NCBI GenBank assembly: GCA_027364995.1 | Contig: DAHXOG010000010.1 | Coordinates: 1 to 14,431, forward strand | Reading direction: 5' to 3' | Origin: Candidatus Mancarchaeum sp. | GTDB taxonomy: Archaea; Micrarchaeota; Micrarchaeia; Micrarchaeales; Micrarchaeaceae | DNA: 14,431 nt | Shown: positions 8,227 to 14,308 of the stretch, piece after piece | Layout of the letters: every line of letters starts with the position of its first letter | Numbering within the stretch: position 1 is the stretch's first letter | The notes under the pieces: model-generated | Seen by the model: the letters and a program-made list of their open reading frames with translations, nothing else | Told to the model about the DNA's origin: nothing | Databases searched by the model: none | Made by a program: the position numbers and the translations under genes

Positions 8227-8868
8227 TCAGCCATGCGTAGCCTCGTATATTTCTGCGATTCCCCTTATAAGGATGTAAGCGGTCAGTATGCCTATTAATA
8301 TGTAGCCGATCCACAGTGGATATTCAAGCACATACACCAGCGTAAGGTACGCGAATGTAACGAATTTTGTTATCTGTATGCCGGCCCTGCTTGCATTGGA
8401 GGCGTATAACGCCCTTGCTATTTTGGAATGCATTTTCGAGGATGTGCCCTTTGCACCTAGCAGTGCGTCAGCAAACGAATGCCTTATTATGATTATGAAC
8501 AATACGAAAAGCGGCACTATGCCAAGATACGTAAACGTTACCCAAAGAACATATTCGCTTATCCTGTCCCCTGCGATGTCTATCCTTGGGCCATACGGTG
8601 CAGATTCGGAAGCCTTCTGCTTTATCTTATGCACTATGTCCCATTCCTTCTTGTTTCCAGTTGCGGCCCTTACATAAGTGATAAATCCTATCTTGCCATT
8701 GCTCTCTTCCCTTACTGCAAAATATCCATCTATTGCATCAGAAAGCATTGCTACTGCTAGCAGGAATATTATTATGAACGCGTTGAATCTTACTATTACA
8801 AGATACGCAAGCGCTATTATCAATGCAGTCCTGAGGTATGTTACCAGATCCGCGCTTCTTATTCTCAT
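8227..8868 (-). CDS. CDP-alcohol phosphatidyltransferase-like membrane enzyme
   Basis: This membrane protein of 213 residues is probably of the CDP-alcohol phosphotransferase superfamily, which joins a CDP-activated lipid (or alcohol) to an alcohol with release of CMP. The signature is visible but split: DAIDGYFAVR (D44, D47, G48, A51) and GPRIDIAGD (G93, D97, D101). This gives the D-x2-D-G-x2-A and G-x3-D-x3-D halves with all four aspartates. Normally about 8 residues separate the halves; here about 39 do, with a charged, soluble-looking insertion. Hydrophobic spans lie around residues 12-28, 30-46, 107-130 and 165-205. It starts 38 bases after cysN on the same strand and is probably the last gene of the regulator-cysD-cysN unit. 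An archaetidyl-type head-group enzyme is likely; the substrate is unknown. The insertion may define a subfamily. Confidence 0.8.
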   Translation of the reverse strand: MRIRSADLVTYLRTALIIALAYLVIVRFNAFIIIFLLAVAMLSDAIDGYFAVREESNGKIGFITYVRAATGNKKEWDIVHKIKQKASESAPYGPRIDIAGDRISEYVLWVTFTYLGIVPLFVLFIIIIRHSFADALLGAKGTSSKMHSKIARALYASNASRAGIQITKFVTFAYLTLVYVLEYPLWIGYILIGILTAYILIRGIAEIYEATHG

Positions 8869-8906
8869 TTATACATCCATTATATTACAACGCAATAATG
8901 CAGGGT

Positions 8907-10142
8907 TCAGCCGATCGCCTTCTCTACAATGCCTATTCCGGAGAACTCGTTCCCACTGTAGAAAACGAACCTGCCCAGCTCCCTGAAGCTTGAAAACTCT
9001 TCCAATGCAACCTTGTCCTTGAGCCTTATCACACATTCTCCAGCATCCAGCTCCAAAGGCATTTTCACGTCATCCTTTACTGTGCCTGTTGTGGTGTCCA
9101 AAACCTTGTCTATCCTTACTGTGCCCTCTACTGCGTTTCCGTTGAACCTGAGCTCTACCTTGTTCTTTATGGGCTTCACGAAAAACATCATTACGCTTAC
9201 CATCCTGGCCGCCTTTGTGCGGTTTGAATTGCTTATTATGGAGCCCCTCATATTGCCATTGATATTGCCGGTGTCTGCGGCCATATCTATTGCTATATTC
9301 TCCTCTTTCGTTGCGCTTTTGGCTACCCTTCCGTTAACATAAAGGCTTTTTATAACCACATTCTTATTCGCTGGAAGCACTTTTACCTTGGAGCCGACTT
9401 CAATCTTTCCGCTAAGCATCTTTGCGGTGTACGCAACGCCATTTTTAGTATCTATTGTACCCTGTATTATCGCCCTCACGTAATTGTCGTTTGCTCCGTT
9501 TTTGTTATAGCACGTAGCGAGCAGATCCATCAATGGCTTGCCCCTATACCATGACATATTCTCGGATTTTGAAACCAGGTTCTCCGACTTATAAGCGGAT
9601 ATCGGAACAAAGTTTACCTTTTGCTTATGCAAGCCTATGCTGTCTAGGTATGGCTCTATTTCGCTCTTTATGCTGTAGAACCTGTTTTGATCATATTGCA
9701 CTGCATCCATCTTGTTTACCGCTATTATAAAGTGCTCTATGCCAAGCATCTTCGCTATGAACACGTGCCTCTTCGTCTGCGCCATTATTCCTTCATCCAT
9801 ATCCGCCGAGATTACAAGCACGGCTGTTTTGGCGTATGCGGCTCCGCTTAGCATGTTCTTTATGAGCTCCTCATGCCCTGGCACGTCTATGAATTCGAAG
9901 GCCTTGTTCTTGTACTTTATCTGGGCCCTTGCTGTGTCTATTGTAAGTCCGCCTTCCCTCTCTTCCGAGAAAGCATCAAGGATGTAAGCAGGCTCAAACC
10001 TCCTGCCTAACTTCTTGCTCGTCTTTTTCGCATCGTTGACGCGCTCTTCCGTCGATGAGCCTGTGCTCATCAATAAGGAGCCTATGAGAGTCGATTTGCC
10101 GTGGTCTTTGTGCCCGAGCAGCGTTATCTGTTCAATGTGCAT
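8907..10142 (-). CDS. cysN: Sulfate adenylyltransferase subunit 1 (GTPase)
   Basis: This EF-1A-like GTPase of 411 residues is called CysN, the regulatory half of the CysDN ATP sulfurylase, whose GTP hydrolysis drives formation of adenylyl sulfate (APS). GTPase motifs are complete: P-loop GHKDHGKST (10-18), switch I Thr67 in EEREGGLTID, DVPGHE (86-91), NKMD (143-146) and an SAYKSEN G5 region. ENMSWYRGKPLMDLL corresponds to the CysN SESMPWYSGPTLLEVL region. Two beta-barrel domains follow, ending LGRFVFYSGNEFSGIGIV. EF-1A itself is the main alternative, but adjacency to cysD and the short N-terminus favour CysN. No APS kinase domain is fused. The ATG at 10142 is nine bases after the cysD stop, and TGAGGT spanning that stop is a likely ribosome binding site, so the pair is translationally coupled. 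Confidence 0.88.
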   Translation of the reverse strand: MHIEQITLLGHKDHGKSTLIGSLLMSTGSSTEERVNDAKKTSKKLGRRFEPAYILDAFSEEREGGLTIDTARAQIKYKNKAFEFIDVPGHEELIKNMLSGAAYAKTAVLVISADMDEGIMAQTKRHVFIAKMLGIEHFIIAVNKMDAVQYDQNRFYSIKSEIEPYLDSIGLHKQKVNFVPISAYKSENLVSKSENMSWYRGKPLMDLLATCYNKNGANDNYVRAIIQGTIDTKNGVAYTAKMLSGKIEVGSKVKVLPANKNVVIKSLYVNGRVAKSATKEENIAIDMAADTGNINGNMRGSIISNSNRTKAARMVSVMMFFVKPIKNKVELRFNGNAVEGTVRIDKVLDTTTGTVKDDVKMPLELDAGECVIRLKDKVALEEFSSFRELGRFVFYSGNEFSGIGIVEKAIG

Positions 10143-10151
10143 GCAACAACC

Positions 10152-10940
10152 TCACATGTAGCCCAGTGCCCTGAGCTTCTCCATTATATAGGCCGTTTCC
10201 TTATCCTGTTCCCTGCCGCTCCTCTCTTCTTTTTTAGTGCTCTTGAGCTCCTTTATTATCTTGTCTATGCTGTCAGCATTGGATTCTACAGGCACGGTGC
10301 AATGCGTGCATCCAAGGCTTCTGTACCTCATGCCATTCCTTGCGAGGTATAAGCTGTTTATCGGGATCCTTTGCTTTTTGATATAATTCCAAATATCAAT
10401 CTCGTTCCAATCCAGGAGAGGATGTATCCTTATGTGGCCTCCCTTCTCCGGTTTTCTCCAATAGTCGTTCCAGAGCTCCGCAGGCTGCTCCTTGTAATTC
10501 CACTTGAACTCCTTTGTCCTGGGCGATACGTAACGCTCCTTCCCCCTTATTCCGTGCTCGTCCCTCCTTATTGAGACTATAAGCGCGTCGAACCCGTATT
10601 CTTTCATCACCTTTTTCAGAGCCTGGGTTTTGTTTGCCCCGCAGCATGCATATCCCGATACTTCGGGCTTTATCTCGCTTTTCTGCACTATAAGGTCCAG
10701 ATCCCACTGTTTCGCCAGCTTCTCCCTGAATTCGTAGGTCTCAGGGAAATCTATTCCGTTGTCTATGTGTATTACGGGGAACGGAACCTTGTTCATAAAT
10801 GCCTTCCTGGCAAGCGCAAGCATCGCTGTGCTGTCCTTGCCCATGCTCCATAACGCAGCGATATTCTTGAAGCGCTCCTTAGCCTCCCTTAATATGTATA
10901 CGCTTTTTCCTTCCAACTCACTTAAATTTTGCTCTATCAT
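10152..10940 (-). CDS. cysD: Sulfate adenylyltransferase subunit 2, with APS-reductase-like cysteines
   Basis: This PP-loop protein (262 residues from the ATG at 10940) matches CysD, the catalytic half of ATP sulfurylase. It carries SMGKDST (32-38) for ATP pyrophosphate, LARKAF, HIDNGIDF, IRRDE, KERYVSPR, ELWNDY, RIHPLLDWNEIDIW and the CysD-type end PVESNADSIDKIIKEL followed by ERSGREQDKE. The first residues align well with E. coli CysD, so ATG 10940 is preferred to an in-frame TTG at 10958. Unusually it also has Cys99-Cys100 in CCGANKTQAL and Cys211/Cys214 in LGCTHCTVPV. These stand in the register of the CCxxRKxxPL and GCxxCTRPV cluster-binding motifs of APS reductases. E. coli CysD lacks three of these four cysteines. 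An iron-sulfur or zinc site is possible. The C-terminal tail KLRALGYM is nearly repeated in the upstream regulator. Confidence 0.9.
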   Translation of the reverse strand: MIEQNLSELEGKSVYILREAKERFKNIAALWSMGKDSTAMLALARKAFMNKVPFPVIHIDNGIDFPETYEFREKLAKQWDLDLIVQKSEIKPEVSGYACCGANKTQALKKVMKEYGFDALIVSIRRDEHGIRGKERYVSPRTKEFKWNYKEQPAELWNDYWRKPEKGGHIRIHPLLDWNEIDIWNYIKKQRIPINSLYLARNGMRYRSLGCTHCTVPVESNADSIDKIIKELKSTKKEERSGREQDKETAYIMEKLRALGYM

Positions 10941-10985
10941 ATAACCAACTTGCAACAATATGTATGGATTATCATCAATGTGCCA

Positions 10986-11216
10986 TCATTGTATATAGCC
11001 AAGCGCCTTAAGCTTCTTTACGACCTCGCTGTCTTCGTTCTGCTTGCCCTTTTTGCATGCATTAAGCTCCGCAGTAGTCTCTCTCAAAACATAGGTAGCA
11101 TAATCAGATACCGAAGAGAACCCTGTCTTTTCTATGCGCTTGCTTATGCTGTCAAATAGCGGCGTCGGTATTGTTATTGTAGTATATTTGCGCTTCTCCT
11201 TCTCTTGTTTTGCCAT
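10986..11216 (-). CDS. Ribbon-helix-helix (CopG-like) regulator with CysD-like tail
   Basis: This small DNA-binding protein of 76 residues has a basic start (MAKQEKEKRK), a strand YTTITIP (about 11-17) that would enter the major groove in a dimer, helix A PLFDSISKRIEKTG and helix B SVSDYATYVLRETT, the ribbon-helix-helix fold. After a polar linker it ends DSEVVKKLKALGYIQ, almost the same as the CysD end MEKLRALGYM. The gene heads the cysD-cysN unit; cysD starts 45 bases downstream. A BoxA (11261-11268) and an array of AATGTT/AACATT half-sites (11233-11260) lie in front, so autoregulation and control of cysDN are likely. The signal sensed is unknown. No metal or ligand site is evident. The ATG at 11216 is preferred as it fits the promoter spacing. 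Confidence 0.88.
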   Translation of the reverse strand: MAKQEKEKRKYTTITIPTPLFDSISKRIEKTGFSSVSDYATYVLRETTAELNACKKGKQNEDSEVVKKLKALGYIQ

Positions 11217-11232
11217 GCATTCACTATATATT

Positions 11233-11260
11233 TTAATGTTACAACATTATATAACATTAA
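11233..11260. promoter_or_regulatory. Candidate operator: inverted and direct half-sites before the RHH-cysDN operon
   Basis: TTAATGTTA (11233-11241) and TAACATTAA (11252-11260) are perfect 9-base inverted repeats separated by 10 bases. A third half-site AACATT (11243-11248) lies between, giving AATGTT-2-AACATT and then AACATT again exactly 10 bases, one helical turn, further on. The block sits between BoxA and the ATG, over the predicted transcription start, where a ribbon-helix-helix repressor would block initiation. Confidence 0.6.
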
Positions 11261-11268
11261 TATATAAA
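11261..11268 (-). promoter_or_regulatory. BoxA of the RHH-cysD-cysN operon
   Basis: Minus-strand TTTATATA is a consensus archaeal BoxA. It predicts a start near 11239 and a leader of about 23 bases to the ATG at 11216. It directly abuts the half-site array. Confidence 0.6.
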
Positions 11269-11304
11269 AACCTTTACAGTATGCGTACCATTAAGGGCTA
11301 ACAG

Positions 11305-11353
11305 TAAAAAATAGATATAAAGAAAGAAAAGAAAAAAAATAAAAATAAGAAAA
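11305..11353 (-). terminator. T-rich terminator after the DUF981-like gene
   Basis: On the minus strand several T-runs (up to eight T) begin right after the stop codon at 11360-11358. Oligo-T tracts without a hairpin are the usual archaeal intrinsic terminators. It separates this gene from the RHH-cysDN operon downstream. Confidence 0.6.
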
Positions 11354-11357
11354 TGAT

Positions 11358-11930
11358 TTATGGCGGTGCTAACAGGTGGCTGTATACTGCCCCATAGCCT
11401 ATTACCAATGCTGCTAATGCCGTTAGAATCAATAGCGCTGCAAGCAGGCAATACGCATACTTGCCTCCCTGTGTCTTTGGGTTCAAATATACCATAGGTG
11501 AAAGCAGTCCTGAAAGGCCTGCAAACACATAGAATCCTACTGCAAGCACTTTGTCCAATCCTGTTTCCAAACCAGGTATGCTTATTATCCCGAATGCCTC
11601 AATAAGTATGTATATTCCCAATAAGAATCCCAGCCCTGAAAGCACTTTAAAGTCCATGTTCTTGAATATCATTATTGCAGCAGAGACCATTATGATTCCT
11701 AAAAACAGTATCGGATCCCCGAACAGTATGTTATACGCGCCAGGGAGTGGCCATGTGAAAGACATGACGAAGCCGCTTACAGCATCGAATATTCCAAGCA
11801 TAAGCATTGGGACAGCCAAGCTTTGTATGCTCTTTTTCTGTCTTACAACCATTATGAAGTACAACGCTATGATAGCGGCGCTAGCTCCTGCCGCAAGCAA
11901 CATTACAGCCAAAGAATCAACAAATGCCAT
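11358..11930 (-). CDS. DUF981-like archaeal membrane protein
   Basis: This is a hydrophobic protein of 190 residues with about six membrane spans and short polar loops. The pattern MAFVDSLAVMLL at the start, a basic loop VVRQKKS, then LGIFDAVSGFVMSFTWPLPG and YNILFGDPILFLG strongly reminds me of the DUF981 family of archaeal membrane proteins, whose function is unknown. That assignment is from memory of the pattern. I start at the ATG at 11930 because GTGAT lies just upstream and a BoxA (11961-11968) predicts a start near 11939. An in-frame ATG at 11945 would lie above that point. The gene is divergent from an HxlR-type regulator with which it shares a promoter region of about 60 bases, so the regulator may control it. 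A T-rich terminator follows. Confidence 0.8.
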   Translation of the reverse strand: MAFVDSLAVMLLAAGASAAIIALYFIMVVRQKKSIQSLAVPMLMLGIFDAVSGFVMSFTWPLPGAYNILFGDPILFLGIIMVSAAIMIFKNMDFKVLSGLGFLLGIYILIEAFGIISIPGLETGLDKVLAVGFYVFAGLSGLLSPMVYLNPKTQGGKYAYCLLAALLILTALAALVIGYGAVYSHLLAPP

Positions 11931-11960
11931 ATTTATCACATACATATACGGGAATAAGAG

Positions 11961-11970
11961 CGTATAAATA
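11961..11970. promoter_or_regulatory. Shared BoxA region between divergent DUF981-like and HxlR-like genes
   Basis: CGTATAAATA reads TATAAATA on plus and TTTATACG on minus, so one AT box could serve both directions. On minus the start would fall near 11939, just before the ATG at 11930. On plus it would fall near 11992, next to the GTG at 11994. Confidence 0.45.
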
Positions 11971-11975
11971 CATAA

Positions 11976-11990
11976 CTTACTTAAGGTAAG
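11976..11990. promoter_or_regulatory. Near-palindromic candidate operator
   Basis: CTTACTTAAGGTAAG has 5-base arms CTTAC/GTAAG around TTAAG, with one further matching pair. It lies between the shared BoxA and the start of the HxlR-like gene, the usual place for the operator of a dimeric winged-helix repressor. Confidence 0.4.
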
Positions 11991-12001
11991 CTGGTGGTTA
12001 T

Positions 12002-12394
12002 ATTAAAAAGGGTGCAGGATACGCAATAACAAGCGATTCGGATATCTGTTACTTTAATGCATTCCTAGAAAATAACAATAATGCCAGAGAGTCCGTTCTG
12101 TCAATTATAAAATCAAACTGGCAATACAGCATAATGGCACTACTTAGCAGCGCAAAGGACGGCATGTATTATAACGATATCCTGCACATTTCAGGGCTAA
12201 ACCCCAAAACGCTGTCATCCATACTTAAAAAACTAACAGCAAACGGCATAGTGCTTAAATCAACAACTAACGAGAGTGGAGTACGCACCAAATATGCATT
12301 GTCAAAGCAGGGATTAAAGATCATATCAATCCCGTGCCCAATCATGTCGCTAAAGCAGAATATCCATAATGGCAATGGGATAAGCACCATGTAA
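12002..12394 (+). CDS. HxlR-type winged-helix regulator with unresolved start
   Basis: The continuous frame gives about 130 residues. Residues from ESVLSIIKSNWQYSIMALL through YYNDILHISGLNPKTLSSIL, KKLTANGIV and RTKYALSKQGLKII follow the HxlR/DUF24 pattern (IGGKW, FNEL, GISPKTLS, L-GLV, wing, LTELG). The first ATG (12134) falls inside the first helix of this domain and would give only 86 residues, so the true protein must begin upstream. No ATG, GTG or TTG exists in frame there. A GTG at 11994, right where the shared promoter predicts a leaderless start, runs VVILK and then leaves the frame at an A5 run (12005-12009), so one extra A would join them. Either a frame error or mutation, a frameshift event, or a rare ATT start at 12002 must be invoked. 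It is divergent from the DUF981-like gene, its likely target, and may bind the near-palindrome at 11976-11990. Confidence 0.75.
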   Translation: MKKGAGYAITSDSDICYFNAFLENNNNARESVLSIIKSNWQYSIMALLSSAKDGMYYNDILHISGLNPKTLSSILKKLTANGIVLKSTTNESGVRTKYALSKQGLKIISIPCPIMSLKQNIHNGNGISTM

Positions 12395-12410
12395 AGCGGC
12401 ACTGCTTATT

Positions 12411-14210
12411 CTAGCCGGACTTAATCCTATTGGCCTTTTTATCCTTCTTCAAAATTCCCTTTCTAAGCATCTGCTCTATGTGCCATCGTGTGCCTTCGTA
12501 AGACAGACCATGGTATTCAAGCTCTTTCTTTATCTCATAAACCCTATTCCTGCCTTTTTCCACAGAGTTTAATATCTGCTTTTCCACATCCGTGTTTCTT
12601 ACCCTCTTTTTCCTGGCTTTATCGTGCATTTCAAAAACCGTCCTTGCATCATCAAGCAACTCAGTGCTTTCAGTGTATGCTTTAATGCCTTGGTAATTTC
12701 TATCGCTTTTTATGGCAGTTTGTATGGCTTCATAGATTTTCATGCCATTATTGCTGTATCTATGAGATTCCAATGCTATATCATAAAGCCAAGCCAATGC
12801 ACTGTCCCATACAAGCAATGTATTATCATTTGCCCTTATCGACGAACGCTTCTCATTCCATACAACATTGCGTTTAAGGATTCCGGCTTTTGATAGCATA
12901 ACCAAATATTTTGATGACTGGTCTAAATCAGCTCCCGAGACTTTTGCTATGTCATGCCTGCTTACCTCATTTCCAGTGTTCTTATTAATAAAATCAATGG
13001 CTTTCGATAATACTCTTGCGGTATTCGGCCTGCTAATAAAGCCTTTCTCTACGAGTTCCGCAAAGCTTGTGCTTCTCATTATCTCATACGATGCCGGTTT
13101 CCTAATGCCCGAGCTCGGACTGGAATTATAATCCAGAATATGCTTTTCAGAAAACTTTGTCCTAATCTCATGCCTTACGCTTTTGCTATCCAATATATTT
13201 TGTATCTCGTGCAATTGGAACTCGGATCCAGGATTTTCCGCCAGCAATTTTATCAATCCAAAAATATTGTGTGCCTGCGCAACACGCTGGCCAGGGGCCA
13301 CCGAAGTTGAAAATATGTCATCTAATGTAAGCCCTACCCCTGTCAAATGGTTGGCCATTGCCATTATTCCGTGGGCGGATATAAAATCAAAGATTTCATG
13401 TGATTCGGGTTTTGAATAAACCGTAATATCATTGCCATCATGCACCTTTGTACTGCTTTCTACGGCTCCTATTGAAACAAGGCTTTCCATCACAGATTTT
13501 ATGTTTATGTGCTTATCGATCTTACTGATTTTTGTATTTAAAATATCAGCCATGCGCTTTGCTATCATAGGCCTGGTGTATTCTACTGGATACTCCATGC
13601 AGATGTATATCAATGGTTTTATGCTCGAGCCAAGCATCATGGTAAATATGGAAAGGATCTCCTCAATTTTTCCATTTGTTACATATTTAGAGCCGTTAAT
13701 CTGCACATTGGCATCCTTGCTGTGTTCCTCTTTAGCTTCCTCTTTTAAGGCGCCAGGCCCTGCAATGTCCTCATGCTGCTTAACGCTTGATGCATAGTCA
13801 TTATTGTATAAACCCAATCCACCATTTTCAGATTCTTTATTCTCCAAATCCCTGAAAAGCTTGCTATAAAAATCCTCAATATTCTCATCTTCGCGTATGG
13901 GTTTTTTGTCTTGTGCGATGAGCCTTTCTATATTATCATTTCTGATCCTCCATTTGTTCAGCCTCCACGTCTTGCCATTATATAGCGTCTCAACGGTCTT
14001 TACGGTATCGACTATGCCTATCTCTTCCATGGAATAAAATATGTCCCTGTCATAATTTTCAAGCATGTTGTCTATTATCTCCGTGCCATAGCCGAAAAAG
14101 CCAAGCAGATATTCAGCTATATCTACGGCATCGTCTTTAGCCATATCCAAGCCCTTGCCCTTATAACTAGAGATTATCGCAATGGCTAGCTTTTCTACTG
14201 GGTTTTTCAT
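12411..14210 (-). CDS. Multi-winged-helix protein with DUF6015-like N-terminus
   Basis: This is a 599-residue soluble protein. Residues 1-95 (GFFGYGTEIIDNML, YDRDIFYSMEEIGI, NGKTWRLNKWRI) resemble the DUF6015 family of archaeal winged-helix-like domains; that name is from memory. A polar, acidic linker (about 96-175) follows. The remainder reads as a chain of helix-turn-helix or winged segments near 195-265, 310-365, 398-455 (VSRHDIAKVSGADLDQSSKYL, AGILKRN) and 540-599 (VYEIKKELEYHGLSYEGTRW, LRKGILKKDKK), separated by helical stretches. A very basic patch (KARKKRVR, 531-538) precedes the last one. It is probably a DNA-binding regulator or chromatin-associated factor; no enzymatic motif is seen. 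It is convergent with the HxlR-like gene (16-base gap) and divergent from a secreted-protein gene. The ATG at 14210 is the only good start. Its DNA is more AT-rich than carAB. Confidence 0.8.
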   Translation of the reverse strand: MKNPVEKLAIAIISSYKGKGLDMAKDDAVDIAEYLLGFFGYGTEIIDNMLENYDRDIFYSMEEIGIVDTVKTVETLYNGKTWRLNKWRIRNDNIERLIAQDKKPIREDENIEDFYSKLFRDLENKESENGGLGLYNNDYASSVKQHEDIAGPGALKEEAKEEHSKDANVQINGSKYVTNGKIEEILSIFTMMLGSSIKPLIYICMEYPVEYTRPMIAKRMADILNTKISKIDKHINIKSVMESLVSIGAVESSTKVHDGNDITVYSKPESHEIFDFISAHGIMAMANHLTGVGLTLDDIFSTSVAPGQRVAQAHNIFGLIKLLAENPGSEFQLHEIQNILDSKSVRHEIRTKFSEKHILDYNSSPSSGIRKPASYEIMRSTSFAELVEKGFISRPNTARVLSKAIDFINKNTGNEVSRHDIAKVSGADLDQSSKYLVMLSKAGILKRNVVWNEKRSSIRANDNTLLVWDSALAWLYDIALESHRYSNNGMKIYEAIQTAIKSDRNYQGIKAYTESTELLDDARTVFEMHDKARKKRVRNTDVEKQILNSVEKGRNRVYEIKKELEYHGLSYEGTRWHIEQMLRKGILKKDKKANRIKSG

Positions 14211-14237
14211 ATAAACATTACTAGATAAAATTAGGCG

Positions 14238-14246
14238 TTATATTTA
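14238..14246 (-). promoter_or_regulatory. BoxA of the multi-winged-helix gene
   Basis: Minus-strand TAAATATAA is BoxA-like. It predicts a transcript start near 14216, six bases before the ATG at 14210. Confidence 0.45.
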
Positions 14247-14269
14247 TGCGTTTGTGCTAAACAATAACA

Positions 14270-14277
14270 TATATAAA
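14270..14277 (+). promoter_or_regulatory. BoxA of the right-edge secreted-protein gene
   Basis: TATATAAA lies about 35 bases before the ATG at 14309 and predicts a start near 14299. GGTG at 14300-14303 may act as a ribosome binding site. Confidence 0.5.
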
Positions 14278-14308
14278 CATTGGTAAATACATACTATACG
14301 GTGCAAAA

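Noticed and set aside
8907..10142. Calling the GTPase elongation factor 1A or SelB
   Set aside because: Its immediate, coupled neighbour is cysD and its ENMSWYRGKPLMDLL region fits CysN. The EF-1A resemblance is expected because CysN derives from that family.
10396..10707. A 103-codon minus-strand frame inside cysD with a basic composition
   Set aside because: It overlaps cysD, which has strong homology throughout, and its composition is that of an off-frame translation.
11257..11451. A 64-codon minus-strand frame over the terminator and the end of the DUF981-like gene
   Set aside because: Half of it is a translated T-rich tract (FLFFLYIYF...) and the rest overlaps a better gene in another frame.
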